35,633 nt of DNA from Hymenobacter roseosalivarius DSM 11622 (GCF_900176135.1 NZ_FWWW01000103.1:7-35639); one strand, 5' to 3'. Numbered from the stretch's first letter, positions 24,318-33,122 are shown. The notes: generated by a model not told the origin, from the sequence alone. Numbers and translations: made by a program.

Positions 24318-25022
24318 TTATTCCGTTAGCTTGAAAGAAACCTGAGTCGAATCAATCAATTGCCCATTCTCGCACTTCAGCACCCGCTTCGGGTATTGGC
24401 GGATGATCTGGTAGTTGTGCGTAGCCATCAGCACGGCCGTACCGGCATTGTTGATTTCTACGAATAGGCGCATAATATCGGCCGCTACTTCGGGGTCGAG
24501 GTTGCCGGTGGGCTCGTCGGCGAGCAGCAATAACGGTTCGTTGAGCAGGGCGCGGGCAATAACCACCCGCTGCTGCTCTCCACCCGAAAGCTGGTGGGGC
24601 ATTTTGCTGGCCGAGTTGGCTAAGCCCACGCGCATCAGTACTTCTGACAAGCGATTCTGAATGCGGGCCTTGCCACTCCAGCCGGTTGCTTTCAGCACAA
24701 AAATCAGGTTCTCGGCCACGGTGCGGTCGAAAAGCAGCTGAAAATCCTGGAAGATAATCCCCAGCTTGCGCCGCAGATAAGGCACCTTGCCGGAGCTAAG
24801 CTTTTGCAACGGAAAGCCGGCCACGGTACCCACGCCCCCACCCAGCGGCAGATCGGCATACAGCGTTTTGAGCAACGAGCTTTTGCCCGACCCCGTGCGG
24901 CCCACTAAGTAAGCAAACTCGCCTTTTTCGAGGGTAAAAGTGATCTTTTGCAGTACCGTATTCACGTCCTGCATAATGTAGGCGTCGTGGAGCTCAACAA
25001 CGGGTACGGCGGAATCTGACAT
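24318..25022 (-). CDS. ftsE: Cell-division ABC ATPase FtsE
   Basis: Cytoplasmic ATPase that works with the membrane protein FtsX to regulate peptidoglycan hydrolases at the division site. The 234-residue protein has Walker A GRTGSGKSS (41-49), a Q-loop in GIIFQDFQLLFDRTVAENL, the signature LSGGEQQRVVIARAL, Walker B LLLLADEPTGNLD, and the H-loop in MATHNY. The form IFQDFQLL...RTVAEN is characteristic of FtsE rather than of other ABC ATPases. I chose the ATG at 25022 (MSDSAVPVVELHDAYI); the longer frame adds 13 residues unlike the family. ftsX is not adjacent. Confidence 0.92.
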   Translation of the reverse strand: MSDSAVPVVELHDAYIMQDVNTVLQKITFTLEKGEFAYLVGRTGSGKSSLLKTLYADLPLGGGVGTVAGFPLQKLSSGKVPYLRRKLGIIFQDFQLLFDRTVAENLIFVLKATGWSGKARIQNRLSEVLMRVGLANSASKMPHQLSGGEQQRVVIARALLNEPLLLLADEPTGNLDPEVAADIMRLFVEINNAGTAVLMATHNYQIIRQYPKRVLKCENGQLIDSTQVSFKLTE

Positions 25023-25113
25023 AGTGACTATAACGCGAAATGAACCTGAGTTGATTGCCACGGCTGACAGCTCAGTGAATACGAAAACCGGGGGGCTTTT
25101 TTAACACGAAAGC

Positions 25114-25317
25114 TCAAACTTCCAGCTTTTGCAGCCTTCCAAACTCCAGCCCGGCAATCACCCCGGCCAGGGCCGTTTCCTTACCTTCCAACCCGTAGCG
25201 GTGCAGATCTTTCAAAGGCCGGTCGGCGCGGAAGTAAGCAATCAGCACAAATTCCTCGTCGCGGAGCTGAATATAGTCCGGGATTTTTGCCTTGCCTTTT
25301 ACTTTGATGATGTACAT
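25114..25317 (-). CDS. Small protein (67 aa), function unknown
   Basis: A compact soluble 67-residue protein starting MYIIKVKGKAKIPDYIQLRDEEF, with strand-like segments and the ending LEFGRLQKLEV. No signal peptide or membrane segment is visible. I do not recognise a named domain. It lies between ftsE and the transaldolase gene on the same strand, and its GC content and codon use resemble its neighbours, so a real gene is likely. Function is unknown. Confidence 0.7.
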   Translation of the reverse strand: MYIIKVKGKAKIPDYIQLRDEEFVLIAYFRADRPLKDLHRYGLEGKETALAGVIAGLEFGRLQKLEV

Positions 25318-25335
25318 ATGGGGAGGAGCCAGGAT

Positions 25336-25378
25336 GTAGAAGCTGGGAGGTAGAAGCTGGGATAAACCTTTTAGCTTC
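25336..25378. repeat. Short direct/inverted repeat upstream of the 67-aa gene
   Basis: GTAGAAGCTGGGA occurs twice (25336-25348 and 25350-25362), followed by the inverse AGCTTCT at 25372-25378. It is a short intergenic repeat of unknown role. Confidence 0.5.
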
Positions 25379-25401
25379 TGCCTCTCTGGTACCGAACAGA
25401 A

Positions 25402-26058
25402 TTATCCGTTTACCTTCTTATGGTCGGCCAGGAACTGGGCCAAGCCTTTGTCGGTGAGCGGGTGATTGAGCAAGCCGGTAATAACGCTAAGCGGGCAGGT
25501 GACCACATCAGCCCCAATTTCAGCACACTGAATCAGGTGCGGCACATGGCGCACCGACGCGGCCAATACCTGCGTAGGATAGCCGTAGTTGCTGAAAATA
25601 TCCACGATCTGCTGTACGAGCACCAAGCCATCATGCCCGATATCGTCTAAGCGGCCCACGAAGGGCGACACGTAGGTAGCCCCGGCTTTGGCGGCCAGCA
25701 GGGCCTGTCCGGCCGAAAATATCAGGGTGCAGTTGGTTTTGATGCCTTTCTCGGAGAAGTGCTTGATGGCCTTCACCCCGTCGCGGGTCATGGGCACCTT
25801 CACCACAATATTGGAGTGCAATTCGGCAAACATCTCGCCCTCGCGCACCATATCCTCGAAGGTAATACCGATTACCTCGGCCGACACATCGCCATCCACC
25901 ATCTCGCAGATCTGCCGATAGTGGGCCATAATATTGTCCATGCCTTTGATGCCCTCTTTGGCCATCAAGGACGGGTTGGTAGTCACTCCGTCCAGTACAC
26001 CGAGCTCTACGGCTTCCTGAATTTCATGGAGGTTGGCGGTATCAATAAAGAATTTCAT
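25402..26058 (-). CDS. Transaldolase-like / fructose-6-phosphate aldolase family protein
   Basis: A 218-residue TIM-barrel aldolase of the short transaldolase (TalC/FsaA) family, acting in the pentose phosphate pathway. The opening MKFFIDTANLHEIQEAVELG, the motif GVTTNPSLMAKEG and the Schiff-base Lys in VVKVPMT (Lys87, compared with Lys85 in E. coli FsaA) are all clear. FSAGQALLAAKAGATYVSPFVGRLDD is the phosphate-binding part. Whether it is transaldolase or fructose-6-phosphate aldolase cannot be decided by eye; short forms annotated as transaldolase in Bacteroidota are usual. The ATG at 26058 fits the family; the longer frame adds ten unrelated residues. Confidence 0.93.
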   Translation of the reverse strand: MKFFIDTANLHEIQEAVELGVLDGVTTNPSLMAKEGIKGMDNIMAHYRQICEMVDGDVSAEVIGITFEDMVREGEMFAELHSNIVVKVPMTRDGVKAIKHFSEKGIKTNCTLIFSAGQALLAAKAGATYVSPFVGRLDDIGHDGLVLVQQIVDIFSNYGYPTQVLAASVRHVPHLIQCAEIGADVVTCPLSVITGLLNHPLTDKGLAQFLADHKKVNG

Positions 26059-26139
26059 GCGGCAGGTTATTACAAGAGAATGCCCCAAAGCTACCTATTT
26101 GCCGGCAAACGCGGCAGTAGGTTTCGTTGGGGCATGGGC

Positions 26140-26240
26140 AAAAAAAAGCGAGCCAAAATCGCACCGCTCAACCGCCTACCCTTGCTACCTTCCGGTCCTG
26201 GGGGAGTTCAGCAGGAGCTGGTCGTTCTGACTCGCCGGGT
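26140..26240 (-). ncRNA. ffs: Signal recognition particle RNA (4.5S-type)
   Basis: On the minus strand the conserved SRP domain is visible: CCCCCAGGACCGGAAGGTAGCAAGGGTA, read in two parts as CCCCCAGGACCGGAAGG and TAGCAAGGGTA. The GGAAG tetraloop and the symmetric AGCA/AGGA internal loops bind the Ffh M domain. Flanking arms close with GCACC/GGTGC. A TATCTTTG promoter element (26249-26242) begins just upstream and a run of eight T ends the RNA at 26140, so the transcript is about 100 nt. It is the short bacterial type without an Alu domain. The end positions are approximate. Confidence 0.92.
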
Positions 26241-26241
26241 G

Positions 26242-26249
26242 CAAAGATA
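26242..26249 (-). promoter_or_regulatory. -7 promoter element of the SRP RNA gene
   Basis: TATCTTTG on the minus strand is a full match to TAnnTTTG, immediately upstream of the SRP RNA. A TTTG at 26267-26264 is a possible -33 box, but the spacing is shorter than usual. Confidence 0.7.
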
Positions 26250-26267
26250 GCCTACAGATGTTGCAAA

Positions 26268-26928
26268 TTGAACAGGTTTAGCCGATTATTTTATAGCAGA
26301 AGTCGCTAAGCACAGTGAATGAGATACTTCCTCGCGTAACACTTGCAATTTACAGAGCCTCCCACAGGCCCTTCTCTGCGCTTGCGGTAGTGCAACAGGA
26401 TAAATATCTGTTTCGGCTTGGCTGCGCTTTTCAATTTCTTAGCAGCATTAATAATGGTTTTCCGTGTAATTGGCAGCCTCAATTGACGACTATTATCACT
26501 ACTCCAGTGTAGCTCCGCGATTAAACTTCGCCCGCTTAGAAATAAAGCCTACCGCTATTCTTAGCTCTGCGACTAAGATCAAAACTACTGGTTCTTTGAG
26601 TTGACTTGATTGAAGGATTGCCTCCACATATTACAAGGAATAGATAGAGGAGGCTATATAAAAATAAACCGAACATTTTCATCACGATATAATTATATGA
26701 TAATGGCAAATTACAATGAAAAGGACAAATTTATCTAGTATTTACTGTACGATTCTATGGTAAAATAAGTTAATAGATTCGTTAAAACACCTGAATACTA
26801 ATATAAAAGAGAATGAACGTATTATTTTCAGGTTTTTTAATATGTATTCACCTTAAATCCTCTTAACAATTGTAGCATCTTCTAAAGCGAGGAAGTAAAG
26901 ATGGGTTTCATGTTCCTGTTTGCCTCCT
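26268..26928. other. AT-rich gene-free stretch between ffs and guaA
   Basis: About 660 bases with no convincing gene. The second half is very A/T-rich (for example ATATAATTATAT near 26690) in an otherwise GC-rich region. A 65-codon frame at 26315-26512 has no recognisable protein features. I see no promoter pair, RNA fold or repeat here that I could support. A decayed insertion is possible. Confidence 0.5.
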
Positions 26929-26936
26929 TACCTTTG
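26929..26936 (+). promoter_or_regulatory. -7 promoter element of guaA
   Basis: TACCTTTG is a full match to TAnnTTTG and ends only three bases before the guaA ATG at 26940. If it is used, the mRNA would be leaderless or nearly so. Confidence 0.55.
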
Positions 26937-26939
26937 CCC

Positions 26940-28472
26940 ATGCCCCAACAGATTCTGATTCTTGATTTTGGCTCCCAATATACTCAGCTCATTGCCCGAC
27001 GCATTCGCGAGCTGAACGTCTACTGCGAGATTCACCCCTTCACGCACGCCCCGGCCCTCACTGAGGATATCCGGGGCGTGGTGCTTTCCGGCTCTCCTTG
27101 CTCCGTGCGCGACCCCGACGCGCCCAATCCTAATTTGGGCCAGTACCTAGGCCGGGTGCCGGTGCTGGGCGTGTGCTACGGCGCGCAGCTGTTGGCCCAG
27201 CAGGGCGGCGGCGAAGTACTGCCTGCCACCATTCGCGAGTACGGCCGCGCCCGCCTCAGCCATATTGAGCACGACAGCCCGCTCACCCGCGAGCTGAGCC
27301 TCGATTCCCAGGTGTGGATGTCGCACGGCGACACGATCCAGGCTTTGCCCCCCGGCTACGACGTCATTGCCAGCACCCGCGAGGTAGCCGTGGCGGCCTA
27401 CCACATTGCCGGCCAGGACACCTACGGCATTCAGTTTCACCCCGAGGTGACCCACTCTACCGAGGGCAAAACGCTGATGCGCAACTTCGTGGTGGACATT
27501 TGCGGCTGCGACCAGAGCTGGACGCCCGAGCACTTCGTGAGCAGCATGGTAGCGGCCCTGCAGAACACCATCGGCGAAACCGACCAGGTGATTCTGGGCT
27601 TATCCGGCGGTGTCGATTCCTCGGTAGCGGCGTTGTTGCTGCACGAGGCCATCGGGCCACGCCTGCACGGGATTTTCGTGGATAATGGTTTGCTGCGTAA
27701 GGACGAGTACGAAGGCGTGTTGCAGGCCTACGACGTGCTGGGCCTGAACGTGCGCGGCGTGGACGCATCGCAGGAGTTCTACTCGGCTCTGGCCGGCCTC
27801 TCCGACCCCGAGCAGAAGCGCAAAGCCATTGGCCGCACCTTTATTGAGGTGTTTGAGCGCGAAGCCAAAAAGGTGGAAGGCGCCACCTGGTTGGCCCAGG
27901 GCACCATTTACCCCGATGTGATTGAGTCGGTGTCGGTGAAAGGGCCGGCCGTGACCATCAAGAGCCACCACAACGTGGGCGGCCTGCCGGAGCTGATGAA
28001 CCTGAAAGTGGTGGAGCCCCTGCGGATGCTGTTCAAGGATGAGGTGCGCGAAGTGGGCGCGGCCCTGCATTTGCCCCCCAATATCCTCAACCGTCACCCC
28101 TTCCCCGGCCCCGGCCTGGCTATCCGCATCCTCGGCGATATCACGCCCCAGAAGGTGCTGCTGCTGCAAAAAGCCGACGCCATTTTTATTGACTCCCTGC
28201 GCGAATATGGCCTCTACGACCAGATCTGGCAGGCCGGCGTGATGCTGCTGCCCATCCAAAGCGTGGGCGTGATGGGCGATGAGCGCACCTACGAGCAGGT
28301 AGTAGCGCTGCGCGCCGTCACCAGCGTGGATGGCATGACCGCCGACTGGGCCCACCTCCCCTACGACTTTCTGGCCCACGTCTCGAACAAAATCATCAAC
28401 CAGGTGCGCGGCATCAACCGCGTGGTGTATGATATTAGCTCCAAGCCACCAGCGACGATTGAGTGGGAGTAA
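26940..28472 (+). CDS. guaA: GMP synthase (glutamine-hydrolysing)
   Basis: Cytosolic enzyme that converts XMP to GMP with ATP and glutamine. The 510-residue protein has the class I glutamine amidotransferase domain with the nucleophile in GVCYGAQLL (Cys79) and the His-Glu pair in QFHPEVTHS. The ATP-pyrophosphatase domain begins around residue 215 with the P-loop LGLSGGVDSSVAALLL. The C-terminal dimerisation region ends RVVYDISSKPPATIEWE, the usual GuaA terminus. Length fits the family. The start at 26940 (MPQQILILDFGSQYTQL) is preferred over a longer frame from 26901, whose extra residues look non-coding. A terminator follows. Confidence 0.97.
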   Translation: MPQQILILDFGSQYTQLIARRIRELNVYCEIHPFTHAPALTEDIRGVVLSGSPCSVRDPDAPNPNLGQYLGRVPVLGVCYGAQLLAQQGGGEVLPATIREYGRARLSHIEHDSPLTRELSLDSQVWMSHGDTIQALPPGYDVIASTREVAVAAYHIAGQDTYGIQFHPEVTHSTEGKTLMRNFVVDICGCDQSWTPEHFVSSMVAALQNTIGETDQVILGLSGGVDSSVAALLLHEAIGPRLHGIFVDNGLLRKDEYEGVLQAYDVLGLNVRGVDASQEFYSALAGLSDPEQKRKAIGRTFIEVFEREAKKVEGATWLAQGTIYPDVIESVSVKGPAVTIKSHHNVGGLPELMNLKVVEPLRMLFKDEVREVGAALHLPPNILNRHPFPGPGLAIRILGDITPQKVLLLQKADAIFIDSLREYGLYDQIWQAGVMLLPIQSVGVMGDERTYEQVVALRAVTSVDGMTADWAHLPYDFLAHVSNKIINQVRGINRVVYDISSKPPATIEWE

Positions 28473-28492
28473 CCAAAGATCATACTACAGCA

Positions 28493-28526
28493 GAAAGCCG
28501 CTTCGGGTTACCGGAGCGGCTTTTTA
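28493..28526 (+). terminator. Terminator after guaA
   Basis: AAAGCCGCTTCGG and CCGGAGCGGCTTTTT form a long stem around GTTA, followed by a T tract. It lies about 20 bases after the guaA stop. Confidence 0.9.
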
Positions 28527-28540
28527 CGTATTGAATCTCG

Positions 28541-28756
28541 ATGAACGATTATTCCTTATTTATTATAGTGGCAGCAGTAATTACCTTCTGCCTATGGGTG
28601 AGCTGGCCAGGACTGAAGCCAAAACCTCAACAGGCAATGTGGAAATGGCTTTCACGAGTATTAGCCTTCTCAATAATACTCGTAGGTGCAATCATTTTGA
28701 TTCTACTCATCTTTGGAATGGCTGTCGCCTCTGCACCTTATGAGCTTATTATTTAA
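28541..28756 (+). CDS. Small two-helix membrane protein, function unknown
   Basis: A 71-residue ORF with two hydrophobic segments (FIIVAAVITFCLWVSW and VLAFSIILVGAIILILLIFG) separated by the charged PGLKPKPQQAMWKW. It looks like a small inner-membrane protein. Base composition is lower in GC than its neighbours. It starts just after the guaA terminator and no promoter element was clear. An overlapping frame of 104 codons lacks these regular helices and is less likely. No named family was recognised. Confidence 0.5.
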   Translation: MNDYSLFIIVAAVITFCLWVSWPGLKPKPQQAMWKWLSRVLAFSIILVGAIILILLIFGMAVASAPYELII

Positions 28757-28803
28757 GTAAGTGAGGCAGTAATTGCTCTGAAACGTATTGGGTTAATCCT
28801 TAT

Positions 28804-29502
28804 CTAGCGTCCCTCCTCTTCTCTATGCAAACCCGCCAGCTGCCGTATCGTGATATAGCCCAGCAGCAAAAAGGCGGAAAACAGAATCGTGACGCCGTAA
28901 GTACGCGGATACGCCATTGGATGCAGCACCCGGTCGAGGATGTCGTAAAACAAGACAAGTGGATTGGTGAAAACGTCCCAAGAGTTGAACCGCAGGTAGC
29001 GGCCCAGATAGATACCGAAGCTGCTTAGAACAATGGCCGCCGTGGCAAAGCCCCAGCCGATGACCGTGCCCATGCGGCGACGTACCAAGCCTTGTATTTC
29101 GATGAGGGAAGCGTAGGCCAGCATCAGTCCATTCCAGGCGCAGGTCAGAATAAGAGCCAGATCGTACCAATAGGGCACGCCGGGGCGGGGCATCAGGTGG
29201 AATAAGTCGGTGAGGATGTAGGGCGCGTTCGGGAAAAACAGCAGCCAGATGGCACCCGTTGGCAGCAGCAGACGACGGCGAACCGGCCCTGCGGCCAAGC
29301 CGAGCATCGTGCTGAGCCCGAACGGTATCAAGGCCAGAAACAGATTCCAGAGCAGGAACACAAACGTCAGCTCCTGCGTCAGAAATACCCGGAACGTAAT
29401 CAGCACGACGCTCAGGGTAATGGATGCGCCCAGTACAAACAACAGACCGAGACGTTGACGCAGATGAGTGGCGGAAGGCAGCTGAGGCAGAGAAACAGGC
29501 AT
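28804..29502 (-). CDS. DUF1361 membrane protein
   Basis: A 232-residue polytopic inner-membrane protein of the DUF1361 family, whose function is unknown. Six or seven hydrophobic segments are visible. The family pattern is present: FLLWNLFLALIPFGLS, AIWLLFFPNAPYILTDLFHL, and SFGIYLGRYLRFNSWDVFTNP. Polar residues in PNAPY and TDLFHL are the conserved core. The ATG at 29502 gives MPVSLPQLP, a short N-terminal extension before the first helix. It is divergent from the TPR/periplasmic-binding gene. Confidence 0.9.
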   Translation of the reverse strand: MPVSLPQLPSATHLRQRLGLLFVLGASITLSVVLITFRVFLTQELTFVFLLWNLFLALIPFGLSTMLGLAAGPVRRRLLLPTGAIWLLFFPNAPYILTDLFHLMPRPGVPYWYDLALILTCAWNGLMLAYASLIEIQGLVRRRMGTVIGWGFATAAIVLSSFGIYLGRYLRFNSWDVFTNPLVLFYDILDRVLHPMAYPRTYGVTILFSAFLLLGYITIRQLAGLHREEEGR

Positions 29503-29735
29503 AAGCAGGCAAAGCGATGAGAGAATTACCGTAACGACAGGGCGTGCCGTTTGGGTATAGCCGAGCGGTACGCACTTGCTAAAGATAAGAGGCGGCTCCC
29601 AAACTATGAGTTGCCTTCAGTCAGTAGTTATTGTGCGCGCCCTGCTGATGAGGGCTCTGAAATTTGCCCCCCATAGCAGTAGAACAGTTGGTTGCTTACC
29701 CGTCTGATGCAGACATCATCCCAGCCGATCCTGCG

Positions 29736-29743
29736 TACCTTTG
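29736..29743 (+). promoter_or_regulatory. -7 element before the TPR/periplasmic-binding gene
   Basis: TACCTTTG is a full match to TAnnTTTG. It lies 69 bases before the ATG at 29812 and inside the longer frame that starts with TTG at 29692, which argues for the later start. Confidence 0.6.
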
Positions 29744-29811
29744 CGGGGCGCGTGCGTCAGCATCGCTCAGCGCTGCGTTTTCTCTCCCTTTTATTCCTTT
29801 TGCCCTCCTGT

Positions 29812-31713
29812 ATGAGGCAGTCGTATTCTCTTCGCGTAACTACTTGGCTTTGTTGCTTTTGGTTGCTAGCCGCGCCGTCGACAATGGCCCAGACAACGCC
29901 GGCCAGAAAGTCAGCCGTTACTAAGCCAGCTCCCACAAAAGCCCCCCAGCCAGCTACTACTGCTTCCAACAAGGCCGTAGTAACTACCAGCAAGCCAACG
30001 ACTGCGCCGGCCGGCCGCAAATTACCCCCCACGGTACCAAAGACGACGGCGGCGAGGCCCCGCCCTGCTCTACCTACCAATCTCAACTCCGCGGATCAGA
30101 ACACGCGCTACCAAAATGGCAAAGTGCTGCTCGATCAGGGTCGCTACGACCTGGCCATGCAGGAGTTGGCGCCCCTTACACCCCCAGCCGCTCGCTTTGA
30201 GCGCGGTGCCGAGGCTGCCTACTTATATTCGGTAGCTGCTACCCGCGCCAAGAAATGGGCTGAGGCAGAGCAGATGCTTAATTTGATTCGGACTGAGTAT
30301 GGGAAGTGGGAAAACCTGCCCGAAGCCCTGTTCCTGCAGGCGCAGGTGTCGTTTGAGCAGGGCGAGCCCGCCAACGCTTTACAAGTGCTGGAACAGATTC
30401 CGAATAAGACGCTTGCCGCCGAACAGGACGCCATCAAAGCTACCTATCTGGCTCGCGTTCAGGATAAAGCACTGTTTCAGAACTTGTTACAGCGCTATCC
30501 AAAAGACGCTGCCTTAGGCCGGGCTTACGCTGATAAGCTGATAGCGGGCGGCTGGTACACTGAGGCCGACAAGCTCGTTCTGGAGCAATTAGTACAGGAC
30601 TTCTCCCTCGACCGGGCCCGCTATTCCGCTATTCCCCAAGCTCAAAAAAAGGCTATTTACAGAGTAGCCGTACTTCTGCCTTTCGAGTTTAATGACCCAA
30701 GCTGGGAGAAAGTGCGTCGCAATCAGTTTGTTACGGACCTTTACGCAGGTTTGCTGCTCGCCCAGGATTCCTTGCAGCGTGAAGGTCGCCCCGTGCAGCT
30801 TTTTGCCTACGATACCGGCGCCGATACCATTCAGCTCAAACAAGTGCTGGCCTTACCCGAGCTAGCTGGCATGGACATGATTATTGGCCCCATTTATAAG
30901 TCGGGCAGCAAGCTGCTGGCGCGCTACGCCCAGCAGCACCAGATTATTACCATCAATCCGCTTTCGCAGGATGGCAACCTGACCATCAGCAACAACTGGC
31001 ATTACCTGTTCGAGCCCAGTATGGCGACGCAGGCCCAGGTAGCTGCCCAGTATGCCTTCCGCACCTTCAGCGGCCGCACGGCGGCCGTTCTTCACGAGGA
31101 TACTAGCGACGACCTGGCCTTCGCGCAGGCCTACAAGACAGCCTATGAAGCGCTGGGGGGCAAAGTTCAGGTGCTGCGGCGCCTCAACTCCAATTTGGAG
31201 GAATCGTTGGCAGCGAGCTTTACGGGCATCGACCTTACCACCCTGGGCCACTTGGTAGTTGCTTCCGACAACCGGAAGGCTGGGGCATTTACGCTCAAGC
31301 ATCTGCAAACTCAGGCTGCCCAGCTACCGCTGATTACCTACGGCTCTTGGCTTGAAAATCCGTCGGTGAGCCCCAGCCGCCTCGATGCGCGCGATGTGTA
31401 TCTAATTCATCGTAAGTACATTGACCCGACCAATTTTGGGGTGCGACGCTTTCGCCAGCTGTACGTGCAACGCAACAATTTACCCCCTAGCGTCTTTGCC
31501 CATTCAGGTTTCGAGTTGTTGTATTACTTCGGCCACCAGCTGCACCAGCACGGCCCCGCGTTTCAGCAGGGCCTGGCCACGTCCGGTCCTATTTCGGGCT
31601 CGCTATTTCAGGGTATCGGCTATCCCAATGGTGCCCACGATAATCAGTATGTGCCCCTTATCAAGCTTGAACGATTAGAAGTAGAAGTGCAGAATCCGGT
31701 GGGCAGCCGCTAA
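29812..31713 (+). CDS. Secreted TPR / type 1 periplasmic-binding-like protein (LpoA/YraM-like)
   Basis: A 633-residue exported protein. The ATG at 29812 gives a signal peptide (MRQSYSLRVTTWLCCFWLLAAPSTMAQ). A Lys/Pro/Thr/Ala-rich linker follows to about residue 75, then a TPR-like helical region (KVLLDQGRYDLAMQELAP, AAYLYSVAATRAKKWAEAEQ) to about 270. The C-terminal 330 residues resemble a type 1 periplasmic-binding fold (VAVLLPFEFND, DMIIGPIYKSGSKLLARYAQQHQIITINPLSQ, VLHEDTSDDLAFAQAY). Proteobacterial LpoA/YraM combines the same two parts as an activator of penicillin-binding proteins, so a cell-wall role is a reasonable inference. Ligand binding by an ABC system is the alternative; no transporter genes are adjacent. 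Confidence 0.82.
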   Translation: MRQSYSLRVTTWLCCFWLLAAPSTMAQTTPARKSAVTKPAPTKAPQPATTASNKAVVTTSKPTTAPAGRKLPPTVPKTTAARPRPALPTNLNSADQNTRYQNGKVLLDQGRYDLAMQELAPLTPPAARFERGAEAAYLYSVAATRAKKWAEAEQMLNLIRTEYGKWENLPEALFLQAQVSFEQGEPANALQVLEQIPNKTLAAEQDAIKATYLARVQDKALFQNLLQRYPKDAALGRAYADKLIAGGWYTEADKLVLEQLVQDFSLDRARYSAIPQAQKKAIYRVAVLLPFEFNDPSWEKVRRNQFVTDLYAGLLLAQDSLQREGRPVQLFAYDTGADTIQLKQVLALPELAGMDMIIGPIYKSGSKLLARYAQQHQIITINPLSQDGNLTISNNWHYLFEPSMATQAQVAAQYAFRTFSGRTAAVLHEDTSDDLAFAQAYKTAYEALGGKVQVLRRLNSNLEESLAASFTGIDLTTLGHLVVASDNRKAGAFTLKHLQTQAAQLPLITYGSWLENPSVSPSRLDARDVYLIHRKYIDPTNFGVRRFRQLYVQRNNLPPSVFAHSGFELLYYFGHQLHQHGPAFQQGLATSGPISGSLFQGIGYPNGAHDNQYVPLIKLERLEVEVQNPVGSR

Positions 31714-31776
31714 GCTGAGCACCTGTATTTGCCCTACTTTGTCTAGACTTTTACGCCCGTTGCCTGTTTTATCTCT

Positions 31777-33105
31777 ATGAATTCAACTTCTCTTTCTCCT
31801 GCTCCTAAGCTTACGCTCGCCATTAGCGAAGCTCTTTTTTCCCGCGCCAAAAACCATATTCCCGGCGGTGTTAATTCGCCGGTGCGCGCCTTTCGGGCCG
31901 TGGGCGGCCATCCGGTATTTATGCAGTCAGCCCAGGGCGCCTGGCTGACGGACGTGGACGGTAACAAGTATTTAGATTTTATAAATTCCTGGGGCCCAAT
32001 GATTTTGGGCCACGCGCCCCAAGTTGTAATTGAGGCTGTGCAGGCGGCAATTCCCAGCTCTTTATCGTTCGGTGCCCCTACACGCCGCGAGGTAGAAATG
32101 GCCGAATTGATTAAAGCCATGGTGCCCAGCATCGAGAAAGTGCGGCTAGTAAACTCAGGTACGGAAGCCACGATGTCGGCTATCCGCGTGGCGCGGGGCT
32201 ACACGGGGCGCGACAAGATCATCAAGTTTGAAGGCTGCTACCACGGCCACGGCGACTCGTTTCTTATCGCAGCCGGAAGCGGTGCCCTCACCCTGGGCAC
32301 GCCCGATTCGCCGGGCGTAACCGCTGGCGTGGCCCGCGATACCATCACCGTTCCTTACAACGACATAGAGGCCACGCGCCAAGCCATTGCCGCTAACGAA
32401 GGTCAGGTGGCCGCGCTGATTCTGGAGCCGGTAGTCGGCAACATGGGACTGGTAGCACCCGCTGAAGGCTACCTACAAGCCCTGCGCGACCTGTGCACGG
32501 CGCACGAAATCGTCCTGATTTTTGATGAGGTAATGACTGGCTTCCGCCTTGCTCCCGGTGGCGCGCAGGAGCTATACGGCATTACCCCCGACATGACGAC
32601 TCTGGGCAAAATCATTGGCGGCGGTATGCCGGTTGGCGCGTACGGCGGCCGCCAGGATATCATGGACAATGTGGCCCCCGCTGGCAAAGTTTACCAGGCT
32701 GGTACGCTTTCCGGCAACCCCATTGCTACAGCCGCCGGCATCGCCCAACTAACGTATTTGCAGCAAAACCCAGCCCTGTACACTGAACTCGACCGCATCA
32801 CGGCCCGCCTGGCTGATGGGACCCGCCAGATTGCCGCTGACCTCGGCCTGAGCTATACGGTCAACCGCGTTGGCTCCATGTTCAGCGTATTCTTTACAGA
32901 CAAACCAGTGCATAACCTGGAAGACGCCAAAACCTCCGACACGGAGGCTTTCGGCCGCTATTTCCAGGCTATGCTGCGCCGGGGCATCTATCTGGCGCCG
33001 GCGCAGTATGAAGCACTGTTTGTGAGCACCGCTATTACCGACGAGCTAGTCGATATGTATCTCACGGCCTGTCAGGAGGCTATGCGGGAAGCGCACGGGT
33101 TATAA
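31777..33105 (+). CDS. hemL: Glutamate-1-semialdehyde 2,1-aminomutase
   Basis: PLP enzyme of the C5 tetrapyrrole pathway, converting glutamate-1-semialdehyde to 5-aminolevulinate in the cytosol. The 442-residue class III aminotransferase has the typical start ALFSRAKNHIPGGVNSPVRAF and VNSGTEATMSAIRVARGYTGR. EGCYHGHGDSFLIAAGSG and the Schiff-base Lys in TTLGKIIGGGMPVGAYGG (about residue 278) are also clear. The N-terminus has about ten more residues than the shortest homologues; ATG at 31777 is the only good start nearby. A strong terminator follows, so it is likely the last gene of its transcript. Confidence 0.97.
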   Translation: MNSTSLSPAPKLTLAISEALFSRAKNHIPGGVNSPVRAFRAVGGHPVFMQSAQGAWLTDVDGNKYLDFINSWGPMILGHAPQVVIEAVQAAIPSSLSFGAPTRREVEMAELIKAMVPSIEKVRLVNSGTEATMSAIRVARGYTGRDKIIKFEGCYHGHGDSFLIAAGSGALTLGTPDSPGVTAGVARDTITVPYNDIEATRQAIAANEGQVAALILEPVVGNMGLVAPAEGYLQALRDLCTAHEIVLIFDEVMTGFRLAPGGAQELYGITPDMTTLGKIIGGGMPVGAYGGRQDIMDNVAPAGKVYQAGTLSGNPIATAAGIAQLTYLQQNPALYTELDRITARLADGTRQIAADLGLSYTVNRVGSMFSVFFTDKPVHNLEDAKTSDTEAFGRYFQAMLRRGIYLAPAQYEALFVSTAITDELVDMYLTACQEAMREAHGL

Positions 33106-33122
33106 ACGAAACGATTTGCAAG

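Noticed and set aside
25085..25105. GGGGGGCTTTTTT near 25090 as a terminator for the 67-aa gene or ftsE
   Set aside because: There is no inverted partner and the T tract is on the strand opposite to these genes, so it is only an instance of the G6C word.
26033..26309. Short plus-strand frames covering 26033-26309
   Set aside because: The region holds the SRP RNA on the minus strand, with its promoter and T-run end; the frames have no protein features.
28429..28743. 104-codon frame overlapping the end of guaA and the guaA terminator
   Set aside because: It spans the guaA terminator and has no domain or signal; the two-helix frame at 28541 is more plausible.
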